Source of the DNA: Chloroflexota bacterium | GTDB taxonomy: Bacteria; Chloroflexota; UBA6077 | Length of the DNA stretch: 15,799 nucleotides | Direction of reading: 5' to 3' | NCBI GenBank assembly: GCA_023380955.1 | Contig: JAMCTB010000133.1 | Coordinates: 1 to 15,799, forward strand | Shown: piece after piece, positions 5,287-12,487 of the stretch | Layout: each line of letters begins with the position of its first letter | Numbering within the stretch: the first letter of the stretch is position 1 | Position numbers and translations under genes: made by a program | The notes under the pieces: generated by a model | The model's input: only the letters and a program-made list of their open reading frames with translations | What the model was told of the DNA's origin: nothing | Databases searched by the model: none

Positions 5287-6570
5287 ATGAGGACACAGAG
5301 GTCGCAGCAGCTGTTCGCGGAGGCCCGCGAGTTGATTCCCGGTGGCGTCGATAGCCCCGTCCGCGCCTTCCGCGCGGTGGGTGGCCAGCCGCTTTTCATC
5401 GATCACGCCGGCGGCTGCCATATCGTGGACGTGGACGGCAATAGCTTCGTGGATTACGTCGGATCGTGGGGACCGTTGATCCTGGGCCACGCCCACCCGA
5501 CGGTCGTCAAAGCGCTGCAGATGGCGGCGGAGCGGGGCACCAGCTACGGCGCGCCCACCCCCCTGGAGAGCGAACTGGCCCGCCTCATCATCGAGGCCAT
5601 GCCTTCGGTCGAGATGGTGAGGTTCGTCAGCTCTGGCACCGAGGCGGTGATGAGTGCCTTGAGGGTAGCCAGGGCCTACACAGGTCGAGATAAGATCGTC
5701 AAGTTCTCCGGCTGCTACCACGGGCACTCCGACGGTCTCCTAGTGCAGGCGGGCTCGGGAGCCACCACCCTGGGCATGCCCGACAGCCCCGGCGTACCAT
5801 CGGCAGCCGCTCAGTTGACCCTCTCCCTGCCCTACAACGACGAGGCGGCCGTGGAGGAGGCTTTCCAGCGCTACCCGGATCAGATCGCCGCGGTAATCGT
5901 CGAGCCGGTCGCGGGCAACATGGGGGTGATACCTCCTAAGGGGGGCTACCTGCAGGCACTGCGCAGGATAACCCAGGCCCACGGGGCTCTCCTCATCTTC
6001 GACGAGGTGATCACCGGCTTTCGGATAGCCTACGGCGGGGCCCAGTCCCTCTTCGGCGTCATGCCCGACCTCACCACCATGGGGAAGATCATCGGCGGCG
6101 GGCTTCCCGTGGGCGCTTACGGAGGGGCGCGAGCCATCATGGAGAAGGTCTCTCCGGCGGGCCCTGTGTACCAGGCCGGGACTCTATCCGGCAACCCCCT
6201 AGCCATGACCGCCGGAATCGAGACCCTGAAGCTGCTCCGGCAGCCCGGCGTCTACGAGAAGCTGGACCGGCTATCCGCCCGCCTCGCGGAGGGGCTGGGC
6301 GAGGCGGCCAGGAAGGCGGGCAAGCCGGTCTTCCAGACCCGAGTCGGATCCATGTCCACCACGTTCTTTACCCAGAACACGGTGGTAGATTACGCCAGCG
6401 CCCTCACCTGCGACACGGCCCAGTTCGGACGCTTCTTCCGCGGCATGCTGGAGCGGGGCTTCTACTTCGCCCCTTCCCAGTTCGAGGCCACCCTCGTCTC
6501 CCTGGCCCACCAGGAGCAGGACGTCGAGGCGACCATCGGGGCGGCGCAAGAGGTGATGGCGAGGATTTAG
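5287..6570 (+). CDS. hemL: Glutamate-1-semialdehyde 2,1-aminomutase
   Basis: This encodes 427 residues, the usual length. The enzyme converts glutamate-1-semialdehyde to 5-aminolevulinate with PLP, the last step of the C5 route to heme, siroheme, cobalamin and chlorophyll. The class III aminotransferase features are all present: [14 protein letters not shown] at the start, [39 protein letters not shown], and the Schiff-base lysine in [18 protein letters not shown] at about residue 267 (Lys265 in the E. coli enzyme). The ATG at 5287 is chosen over an upstream TTG because GGGAG lies 6 nt before it and [10 protein letters not shown] fits the family N-terminus. It has its own promoter. No other hem gene is in the window. 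Confidence 0.97.
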   Translation: MRTQRSQQLFAEARELIPGGVDSPVRAFRAVGGQPLFIDHAGGCHIVDVDGNSFVDYVGSWGPLILGHAHPTVVKALQMAAERGTSYGAPTPLESELARLIIEAMPSVEMVRFVSSGTEAVMSALRVARAYTGRDKIVKFSGCYHGHSDGLLVQAGSGATTLGMPDSPGVPSAAAQLTLSLPYNDEAAVEEAFQRYPDQIAAVIVEPVAGNMGVIPPKGGYLQALRRITQAHGALLIFDEVITGFRIAYGGAQSLFGVMPDLTTMGKIIGGGLPVGAYGGARAIMEKVSPAGPVYQAGTLSGNPLAMTAGIETLKLLRQPGVYEKLDRLSARLAEGLGEAARKAGKPVFQTRVGSMSTTFFTQNTVVDYASALTCDTAQFGRFFRGMLERGFYFAPSQFEATLVSLAHQEQDVEATIGAAQEVMARI

Positions 6571-6576
6571 CGGGCG

Positions 6577-6849
6577 GTGACAACCCTCAGGGTTCGCGTT
6601 CAACCGGGGGCCTCCCGGGACGAGATCACGGGCTGGGAAGAGGACCTGCTGCGGGTCCGGCTGCGAGCCCGAGCCGTCGAGGGAAAGGCCAACAAGAGCC
6701 TGCTGGAGTTCCTGGCCGAGGCCATGGGGCTGCGTCCCCGCCAGGTGACCCTGGTGAAGGGCGAGCACTCCAGGGAGAAGCTGGTGGAGGTGGCGCTACC
6801 CTCCTTGGAGGAGATCGCCGCGCGGCTGAGCGAGAGAACAAAACCGTAG
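6577..6849 (+). CDS. DUF167 (YggU-like) protein
   Basis: This encodes a small 90-residue protein of the DUF167/YggU family. The family pattern is clear: LRVRVQPGASRDEITGW at the start, then LRVRLRARAVEGKANKSLLEFLAEAMGL, then VTLVKGEHSREKLVEV. Structures of the family show a small alpha/beta fold, but the biochemical role is not established. The GTG start lies 6 nt after the hemL stop with no clear ribosome site, so translational coupling to hemL is likely. The genes that accompany it in Escherichia coli (yggS, yggT) lie just downstream here on the opposite strand. Confidence 0.92.
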   Translation: MTTLRVRVQPGASRDEITGWEEDLLRVRLRARAVEGKANKSLLEFLAEAMGLRPRQVTLVKGEHSREKLVEVALPSLEEIAARLSERTKP

Positions 6850-6882
6850 AAGCCATGGAACGCGGCGTTCCATGGCTTCTAC
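6846..6882. terminator. Perfect 18-bp inverted repeat between convergent genes
   Basis: GTAGAAGCCATGGAACGC (6846-6863) is repeated inverted at 6865-6882 around a single base. The left arm includes the stop codon of the DUF167 gene, and the repeat ends 22 nt before the yggT stop. The symmetry and placement fit a bidirectional terminator between convergent genes, although neither side has a long T-run. Confidence 0.75.
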
Positions 6883-6904
6883 ACGATTTCCGATCCCCGC
6901 TTGC

Positions 6905-7162
6905 TTAGAACGCCACCAAAGCCTGCAAGATCAGGCCCTGCATGAAGGTCAGCAGCAGGATCGCCACAATCGGCGAGATATCCAGCATGCCGATCATGGG
7001 GATCACGCGGCGCATGGGCCCAAGGATCGGCTCTGTGACCTCGTACAGTATCCGCCCGATGGGGTTCCCTGGGCCGACGTTAAACCAGGACAGTAGCGCC
7101 CGCCCCACGATGGCAAAGATCAGAATGTTGAACAGCAGGTCGACGAATTTGTATAGAAACAA
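6905..7162 (-). CDS. yggT: YggT-family membrane protein
   Basis: This encodes about 85 residues with two hydrophobic segments (FVDLLFNILIFAIVGRALLSWF near the start and ISPIVAILLLTFMQGLILQAL at the end). Between them lies the conserved stretch LYEVTEPILGPMRRVIP, followed by DISP. The family is found next to division genes in many bacteria and chloroplast lineages and is linked to membrane or division-ring organisation, but its mechanism is not settled. The TTG at 7162 is chosen because AGGAGG lies 8 nt before it; a GTG at 7189 in the same frame has no ribosome site. It is the last gene of the dcw-type run, next to yggS. Confidence 0.9.
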   Translation of the reverse strand: MFLYKFVDLLFNILIFAIVGRALLSWFNVGPGNPIGRILYEVTEPILGPMRRVIPMIGMLDISPIVAILLLTFMQGLILQALVAF

Positions 7163-7192
7163 GCTAAGTTCCTCCTGGCGCCATCCCACCGC

Positions 7193-7900
7193 CTAAGGGT
7201 GGGGGCGCTCGCCGAAAATGGCCCGCCCGATTCTCACGATAGTGGAGCCCTCCTCGATGGCCACCTCGAAATCGTCGCTCATGCCCATCGAGAGGTGCTG
7301 CCACTCCACTCCGGGATGGCGTGCCGCCAGTTGATCCCGCAGCAGCCTCAACTTCCGAAAAACGGACCGCAAACCCTCTTGGTCGAGACCCACGGGCGCA
7401 ATGGTCATCAGCCCCTGGATCTCCAGGTGAGGCAGCGCCAACAGGTCGTCGGCCATCGCCTCCGTCTCCTGCGGGGCAAACCCGCCCCGCTGAGGCAGCG
7501 AGGTGAAGTCGACCTGCAGCAGCACAGGAAGCCGCTTGCCAAGCTCCCGAGCATGGGTATCCAGGAGCCCGGCCAGCTTCACGCTGTCCACCGATTGAAT
7601 TATATCAAACAACTCGGCCGCTAGCTTGGCCTTGTTGGACTGTAGATGTCCGATCATGTGCCAGCGAGCCCCCTCCAGGGCCCCCAGCTCGGCCAGGACC
7701 CGCCGTTTGTCCCTGAACTCCTGCGCCCGGTTCTCCCCGAACTCCCTCTGCCCAAGATGGTAGGCCTCCACGATCACCTCCGGCGCTACCGTCTTGGAGA
7801 CGGCGACCACCTGGATTTCCGAGGGAGAGCGACCAGCCCGTTCGGCCGCTCGAGCCACCCTCTGGCGCACCGCTTCGAGCCTTTCACGAAGGCTACTCAT
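7193..7900 (-). CDS. yggS: PLP homeostasis protein, YggS/PROSC family
   Basis: This encodes 235 residues and is a fold-type III PLP-binding protein without a known catalytic reaction; the family buffers pyridoxal phosphate and affects amino-acid and vitamin B6 balance. The PLP lysine is in VVAVSKTV (Lys36). Family motifs follow: FGENRAQEF, WHMIGHLQSNKAK, IQSVDSVKLA, GLMTIAP, LSMGMSDDFEVAI, and STIVRIGRAIFG near the end. The ATG at 7900 overlaps the end of pgeF by 8 nt (GATGAGTAG), so the two genes are translationally coupled. Position between pgeF and yggT is common after ftsZ in Gram-positive-like genomes. Confidence 0.96.
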   Translation of the reverse strand: MSSLRERLEAVRQRVARAAERAGRSPSEIQVVAVSKTVAPEVIVEAYHLGQREFGENRAQEFRDKRRVLAELGALEGARWHMIGHLQSNKAKLAAELFDIIQSVDSVKLAGLLDTHARELGKRLPVLLQVDFTSLPQRGGFAPQETEAMADDLLALPHLEIQGLMTIAPVGLDQEGLRSVFRKLRLLRDQLAARHPGVEWQHLSMGMSDDFEVAIEEGSTIVRIGRAIFGERPHP

Positions 7901-8687
7901 CCCGAATCCCCGCCACCACGCCGAATCTGCCGGTTAGCCCTCCGGCTGCGCGGTGGGAGAAGAAGAGGTCGTGGTGGCACCGGGTGCAGATCCCCGCCGT
8001 AGCAACGTTCTCTGCCCGAACGCCCGCCCGCGTCAGGGTCTCGGCGTTGGCTCCCCACAGATCGAAGCGGACCCTGCCGCAGGCGTCCCGCCGCAGCACG
8101 TTGGCCCCGACGAACTCCCGCTCGGCCGCCGTCGCAACCTCGGGACCCACCTCGTAGCAGCAGGGCCCGATGGAGGGACCGATGCCGGCCAGCACGTCGG
8201 AGGGGCATGAGCCGTACTCCCGCGACATCAACTCCAGGGCTGCTGCCGGGGTCCCCAACACGGTGCCCCTCCAGCCAGCGTGCGCGAGCCCCACCACTCG
8301 CCGAACGGGGTCCCACAGGATGATCGGCACGCAATCGGCGAACTTCAGCAGCAGCAGCACCCCAGGCTCGTTGGTCACCAGCGCATCGGTACCCGGCAGG
8401 TCCGGGCCGCCGAGGTTCCCCCGCCCCACGGCCACCGCCTGCCGGCCATGCACCTGGCCGGCAGAGACGACGCGAGATAGGTCCCAGCCCACGGCCCCCG
8501 CCATCAACCGGCGGTTGGTCCTCACTCTCTCGGGATCGTCCTGGACTGCGAAGCTGGTATTGAGGGAGTCGTAGGGAGGATCGCTGACGCCGCCACCGCG
8601 GGCAAGGGCGCCCTGGGTCAATTCGGGCCAGGGCTCCAGATGGTTGAAGGAGTAAAGGGCTATGCCGCCGGAAAGGTGCACCTTCAT
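7893..8687 (-). CDS. pgeF: Peptidoglycan editing factor / multicopper polyphenol oxidase-like (YfiH, DUF152)
   Basis: This encodes about 264 residues. The predicted metal ligands are visible: His in AGQVHGRQ (about 80), Cys in KFADCVPI (about 119) and His in AHAGWRG (about 136), with CTRC near the C-terminus. In Escherichia coli the protein removes precursors carrying serine in place of the first alanine of the stem peptide; homologues also act on purine nucleosides. Its place right after ftsZ fits a cell-wall role. The ATG at 8687 is used, but it has no good ribosome site; a TTG at 8705 in the same frame, behind a G-run, is an alternative. The older name 'laccase' is probably misleading. Confidence 0.92.
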   Translation of the reverse strand: MKVHLSGGIALYSFNHLEPWPELTQGALARGGGVSDPPYDSLNTSFAVQDDPERVRTNRRLMAGAVGWDLSRVVSAGQVHGRQAVAVGRGNLGGPDLPGTDALVTNEPGVLLLLKFADCVPIILWDPVRRVVGLAHAGWRGTVLGTPAAALELMSREYGSCPSDVLAGIGPSIGPCCYEVGPEVATAAEREFVGANVLRRDACGRVRFDLWGANAETLTRAGVRAENVATAGICTRCHHDLFFSHRAAGGLTGRFGVVAGIRDE

Positions 8688-8734
8688 CGCCGAACCGGAA
8701 TGCAAATCGCGCGCCGCCCCCCTCTAGCGTTCTA

Positions 8735-8757
8735 GGGGCGGGTCGCCGACCCGCCCC
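8735..8757. terminator. GC-rich 10-bp stem-loop between ftsZ and pgeF
   Basis: GGGGCGGGTC (8735-8744) and GACCCGCCCC (8748-8757) form a perfect stem with a 3-nt loop, 14 nt after the ftsZ stop. No T-run follows on the minus strand. It could partly terminate transcription or protect the ftsZ message end, giving less pgeF-yggS-yggT than ftsZ. Confidence 0.55.
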
Positions 8758-8771
8758 AACGAGCCTCACTC

Positions 8772-9878
8772 TTACAATCCCTGCCTGCGCCGCAGGAAGG
8801 CAGGCACATCGTAGTCACCCCTATCGACGGGGCGAGGTCCCGGCCCGGCCATCGAGGGAGCCGTTGGCACCGGCCGAAGCCGCTCTATCTTGTCCAGGGG
8901 CAGGGCGGACACCGTGTGGCCATCGAACCCAGTGGCGATGACGGTGATCCTGATCTCCTCGCCCAACTTCTCGTCGACCACAGCCCCAAAGATGATGTTG
9001 GCGTCGGTATCGGCGGCGGCGGACACCACCTCGGCAGCCTCGTTGATCTCGGTGAGGGTCATGTCGGGGCCACCGGTGACGTTGAACAGGACGCCCTTGG
9101 CGCCAGCCATGGAAACGTCAAGCAGGGGATTGGCTATGGCCGCGCGCGCGGCATCGACGGCACGGTTGTCGCCCTTCGCCTGGCCGATGGCCATCAGGGC
9201 CGAGCCGGCACTGGACATCACAGTCCGAACGTCGGCGAAATCCAGGTTGATGAGCCCGGGCTCCGTGATCAGCTCCGAGATGCCCTGGATACCCTGGCGC
9301 AGCACGTCGTCCACCACCCGCAGGGCCGACTCGACGGGGGTGTTCCGCTCGATCACCTGGAGCAGTCGATCGTTGGGGATGGTGATCAGGGTGTCTACTT
9401 TGGACTTGAGCGCGTTGACGCCCTCCTCCGCCACGGCCTTCCGGCGGGATCCCTCGAAGATGAAAGGCTTGGTCACCACACCGACGGTAAGGGCGCCGAC
9501 CTCGCGGGAGATCTGGGCAACGACGGGAGAGGCCCCGGTGCCCGTGCCGCCGCCCATCCCGGCGGTGATGAAGACCATGTCGGCACCGTTGAGCAGCTGA
9601 TAGATGTCCTCGGCGCTCTCTTCCGCCGCCTTCGCCCCGATGGCCGGGTTGCCGCCGGATCCCAACCCCCTGGTGATCTTATCGCCGATGCCCAGCCGCA
9701 CGGCGCCGCGCTCGGTCCTTGCCAGGGCTTGCTGGTCCGTGTTGACGGCCACGTACTCCACGCCCCGCACCTGTGCCTGGATCATCCGGTTGACCGCGTT
9801 GCCGCCGCCACCGCCAACGCCGACAACCACTATCCGAGGTATGCCGTCCCTTTCCAATTGATGCCCCCTGTTGAGCAC
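8772..9878 (-). CDS. ftsZ: Cell division GTPase FtsZ
   Basis: This encodes 368 residues. The bacterial tubulin polymerises with GTP at midcell to form the division ring. [15 protein letters not shown] opens the nucleotide fold, the tubulin signature GGGTGTG lies at 109-115, and the T7 catalytic loop INLDFADV lies at 210-217. The C-terminal tail ends [13 protein letters not shown], the conserved peptide that binds FtsA and other partners, after an unusually short linker (about 30 residues). The GTG start at 9878 follows GAGGTGGGG; a TTG seven codons later with AGGGGG before it is an alternative. An 80-nt gap with a repeat hairpin separates it from ftsA. Confidence 0.98.
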   Translation of the reverse strand: MLNRGHQLERDGIPRIVVVGVGGGGGNAVNRMIQAQVRGVEYVAVNTDQQALARTERGAVRLGIGDKITRGLGSGGNPAIGAKAAEESAEDIYQLLNGADMVFITAGMGGGTGTGASPVVAQISREVGALTVGVVTKPFIFEGSRRKAVAEEGVNALKSKVDTLITIPNDRLLQVIERNTPVESALRVVDDVLRQGIQGISELITEPGLINLDFADVRTVMSSAGSALMAIGQAKGDNRAVDAARAAIANPLLDVSMAGAKGVLFNVTGGPDMTLTEINEAAEVVSAAADTDANIIFGAVVDEKLGEEIRITVIATGFDGHTVSALPLDKIERLRPVPTAPSMAGPGPRPVDRGDYDVPAFLRRRQGL

Positions 9879-9910
9879 TTACCCCACCTCTTCACTCGAG
9901 TGATGAGCGA

Positions 9911-9959
9911 CGAGTGATGAGTGATGAGTAAGAACCCAACACTCATTACCCATTACTCG
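9911..9959. repeat. Imperfect 19-bp inverted repeat of GAGTGATGAG units between ftsA and ftsZ
   Basis: The arm at 9911-9929 (CGAGTGATGAGTGATGAGT) pairs with 9941-9959 around an 11-nt loop, with three mismatches, all of which become G-U pairs in one RNA orientation. Another partial unit lies at 9898-9908. The arm itself is a short tandem of (G)TGATGA. It fills most of the ftsA-ftsZ gap and looks like a small dispersed repeat or processing hairpin. Its composition is poorer in GC than that of the flanking genes. Confidence 0.7.
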
Positions 9960-11189
9960 CTAGGGCAGGAACACCTTCGCCAAGCCTTTGATCCTCGATC
10001 CCCAGCCAACTCGCCTTCGCATGGACCTGACGCTGGGCAACTCCTCCGCCTGAGCCAGCGCCCACTTCAGCAAACCCGCTCCGGTGGCGTATGCCGAGGT
10101 TCTGATGGAATCGATGGATCCCGACAACCCCTCGGGCGGCCCAATCCGAACGGGGGCGTTGAAGGCCTGTTGAGCCAACTCCCGAATCCCCCTCAGTTGG
10201 GCCGTGCCGCCCGTCAGGACGACCCCCGCCGGCAGCACCCCATGGAAGGCCTGCTGCTCCAACTCATCCGTCACCAGGCCGAAGATCTCGGAGAGCCGCG
10301 CCTCCACGATCTCCACCATGAAGCGCTTGGATACCTTTCGCACCTCTCCATCGGAGAAGGAGCCGGCATCGATAGTGTCCTCTTCGCTCATGCTGGAGGG
10401 GACGGCGGAGGCGAAGCGCACCTTTATCTCCTCCGCAGCGGAGAAGGGCACCCCCAGCCCAACGGAGAGGTCGTTGGTCAGGTGATTGCCGCCGACGGGA
10501 AGTGCACCCACGTATCGGACCTCTCCATCCCGATACCAGGCCATGTCGGTGGTTCCGCCCCCGAGGTCTATCAGCAGCACACCCAGCTCCCTCTCGGGAT
10601 CGCTCAGCACCCCCTGGGCCGAGGCCAGGCCGCCTGCCACGAAGCCATCGATCTGGATGCCCGCCCGCTCCACACATCGCGCCAGGTTGTGGAGGGGTGC
10701 CGAGGACGAGCTGACCACCAGCCCTTCCACCTCCAGACGGGATGCCAGCATCCCAACAGGGTTCCGGATGCCGTCCTCGCCGTCGACCACGTACCCCCTG
10801 GGGAGCACGTGAAGCACGTCTCTCCCATCGGGGACCTCTTCGAGCCGCGCGGCGCTCAACACCTCGGACAGCTCTTGCTGGGAGACGGGGCGATCCCCTG
10901 GAAGAGAGATGCTGCCCCGGGCCGCCTCGGAGGCCAGATGGCCTCCGGATATCGAAACGTGGGCACCGATTATCTTGTAGCCGGAGAAGGCCTCGGCCTT
11001 TCGCAGGGCGGTGGCGATGGTGGCGGCGACCTCCTCCATGTCCACCACGAGCCCCTTCTTGAGTCCTCGTGAGGGGGAGATGCCGACGCCCACGACCTGC
11101 ACCAGATGCGGGCCCTTCACCTCGCCGATCAGTGCCGATACTTTGGTCGTGCCGACGTCCAGGCCGACAACTACTTGTTCCCCACCCAT
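9960..11189 (-). CDS. ftsA: Cell division protein FtsA
   Basis: This encodes 409 residues. The actin-like ATPase tethers FtsZ to the membrane and recruits later division proteins. The phosphate-1 loop is VVVGLDVGTTKVSALIGEV, phosphate-2 is VLLIDLGGGTTDMAWY, the adenosine motif is GVVLTGGTAQLRGI, and the extra 1C subdomain follows GLKKGLVVDMEEVAATI. The C-terminus (MRRRVGWGSRIKGLAKVFLP) is a basic amphipathic membrane-targeting helix. The ATG at 11189 overlaps the stop of the upstream sbp gene (TAATG), indicating coupled translation; an in-frame TTG at 11219 would lie inside sbp and is less likely. Confidence 0.97.
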   Translation of the reverse strand: MGGEQVVVGLDVGTTKVSALIGEVKGPHLVQVVGVGISPSRGLKKGLVVDMEEVAATIATALRKAEAFSGYKIIGAHVSISGGHLASEAARGSISLPGDRPVSQQELSEVLSAARLEEVPDGRDVLHVLPRGYVVDGEDGIRNPVGMLASRLEVEGLVVSSSSAPLHNLARCVERAGIQIDGFVAGGLASAQGVLSDPERELGVLLIDLGGGTTDMAWYRDGEVRYVGALPVGGNHLTNDLSVGLGVPFSAAEEIKVRFASAVPSSMSEEDTIDAGSFSDGEVRKVSKRFMVEIVEARLSEIFGLVTDELEQQAFHGVLPAGVVLTGGTAQLRGIRELAQQAFNAPVRIGPPEGLSGSIDSIRTSAYATGAGLLKWALAQAEELPSVRSMRRRVGWGSRIKGLAKVFLP

Positions 11190-11554
11190 TAGCCCTGGCC
11201 CGCCTTCAACCTCTGCCAACTGCGGAGTCTGGCGACGAAATGCCGCCGAATGATGGCAAGATTGTTGAACATGCGCGCCCCGAAGGCCACGATGGCCGCG
11301 AAGTACAACTCCACGCCCAACCGGTCGCCCAAATAGGTGAGCGTGCCGGCCAGCAGCATGTTGGTGAACAGCCCCGCCACGAAGATGTCGTTCTCGTACC
11401 GGCCGTCAACCTCGGCGCTGATGGCTCCCAGGATCGAATCCATCGCTGCCAGGATGGCCATGCCGGTGTACCGCGCGTAATCGGCAGGCACCGAGATGGA
11501 GAAGGAAAGGCCTATCACCACTCCGGTCAAGAGACCGAGCAGAGGAAGCCACAT
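11189..11554 (-). CDS. sbp: Small basic protein Sbp (DUF1290 membrane protein)
   Basis: This encodes about 121 residues. Hydrophobic segments are WLPLLGLLTGVVIGLSF, YTGMAILAAMDSILGAI, DIFVAGLFTNMLLAGTLTYL and GVELYFAAIVAFGARMF, and the tail is basic (NLAIIRRHFVARLRSWQRL). The sequence and the position between ftsQ and ftsA match the DUF1290/Sbp protein of Bacillus subtilis, whose exact function is not known. The ATG at 11554 is chosen because GGAGGG lies about 9 nt upstream and MWLPLLGLL is the usual beginning; the ATG at 11563 directly abuts that ribosome site and cannot use it. Its stop overlaps the ftsA start. Confidence 0.88.
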   Translation of the reverse strand: MWLPLLGLLTGVVIGLSFSISVPADYARYTGMAILAAMDSILGAISAEVDGRYENDIFVAGLFTNMLLAGTLTYLGDRLGVELYFAAIVAFGARMFNNLAIIRRHFVARLRSWQRLKAGQG

Positions 11555-11578
11555 GGGAGACATCCCTCCAGACGAATG

Positions 11579-11621
11579 CTGGCGGATCGCGCCAGTCTGC
11601 CTCACCGGCCACCGCCGGTGA
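11579..11621. promoter_or_regulatory. Two adjacent stem-loops between ftsQ and sbp
   Basis: CTGGCG/CGCCAG (11579-11584 and 11590-11595, 5-nt loop) is followed by TCACCGGC/GCCGGTGA (11602-11609 and 11614-11621, 4-nt loop). They occupy the 90-nt gap, the widest within the murD-ftsA stretch. No T-run follows. They may affect RNA stability or partial termination; no promoter was recognised here. Confidence 0.4.
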
Positions 11622-11644
11622 AGCCAGCGCCCAGAGCCCGCTCC

Positions 11645-12487
11645 CTAGCGCGCCTGGCCCGACTTGGCCGGGGTGGTAGATGCGAGGACGTATACAGGCC
11701 GACCGTTGAAGCGAAGATCGATTATCTCCGCTCGAGCTTTACTCGTCGCGAGGTGCGTGCGAATCGCTACGAGCGCCGCAACCTTAGCTTCGAGATCGTC
11801 GGCGTCGCCAAGAATAATCCTGGGTCCACCCTGGGCAGGTACCGCAATGCCCGAGCTGCGCGAGTAATCGAACCACGAGGGCTGAATACCCGCCTGCTCG
11901 GGGAGGGTGAGCTCCAGAGTCTCGACGGCTGCCAAGACGTGAGGATCTATGCGGCTTCCCACGTCCATCGCCGGGCCATCCCACTCCTTGACCACAGCCA
12001 CGGGGCCGGGTGGCGCCTGCCTGCTGAAGACCACACCCTCTCGATCTACCAGAAAGGACCCCTCCCGGGCTTGCCACTGCACGAGAGGGGTTCGCTCCGT
12101 AACGTCGATGTCCAGCCGGCCTGGCAGCGCCAGCACGGCCCGAGCGCTCTTGACCACACTGATCCTGGCAACCGCCTGCTCGATCTCCTCACCTCGGAGC
12201 CGCAGCACGTTCTGCCCCAGCGATCCGGCTGCGTCCCTGGCTCGATCGGCATCGAGAAGCTTGTTGCCGGAAACGGAGATCTCTCGGACCGCAAAGTACG
12301 GGGAAGCAATAGAATAGTATAGCAACCAGGCAGCGAGAATCAATACAGAGAGGTATACCAGGGTGGGGAGCACCCTGGGGACCCAGCCGAAGGAGAACCC
12401 TCTGCGCCTGCGAAGGCCCAGGGAGCTGCCCGAACGGACGCTTCGCCGCCGCGGCTTGCGTCGATTGCTGATCGCCTGATCTCTCAC
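11645..12487 (-). CDS. ftsQ: Cell division protein FtsQ/DivIB
   Basis: This encodes 280 residues and is a bitopic membrane protein of the divisome core that links FtsB/FtsL and the septal synthase. A very basic cytoplasmic tail (NRRKPRRRS, LRRRRG) precedes one transmembrane helix at about 38-60 (VLPTLVYLSVLILAAWLLYY). A POTRA domain follows at about 65-135 (YFAVREISVSGNKLL, VARISVVKSARAVLALPGRLDIDVTER), then the FtsQ beta domain (FLVDREGVVF, IIDLRFNGRPVYV). The frame is open far upstream inside murC, but the protein must begin at the GTG at 12487, which overlaps the murC stop as GTGA. A short tail ends AKSGQAR. Confidence 0.93.
   Translation of the reverse strand: MRDQAISNRRKPRRRSVRSGSSLGLRRRRGFSFGWVPRVLPTLVYLSVLILAAWLLYYSIASPYFAVREISVSGNKLLDADRARDAAGSLGQNVLRLRGEEIEQAVARISVVKSARAVLALPGRLDIDVTERTPLVQWQAREGSFLVDREGVVFSRQAPPGPVAVVKEWDGPAMDVGSRIDPHVLAAVETLELTLPEQAGIQPSWFDYSRSSGIAVPAQGGPRIILGDADDLEAKVAALVAIRTHLATSKARAEIIDLRFNGRPVYVLASTTPAKSGQAR

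Noticed and set aside
7893..8705. Laccase/multicopper oxidase function
   Set aside because: The family lacks true multicopper sites; the His-Cys-His set and the dcw location fit peptidoglycan editing better.
8916..9917. Plus-strand open frame antisense to ftsZ
   Set aside because: It is a shadow of ftsZ codon bias with no credible domain.
9896..9960. Possible CRISPR repeats at the ftsA-ftsZ gap
   Set aside because: The repeated units are 7-10 nt, contiguous, without spacers, and no cas genes are present.
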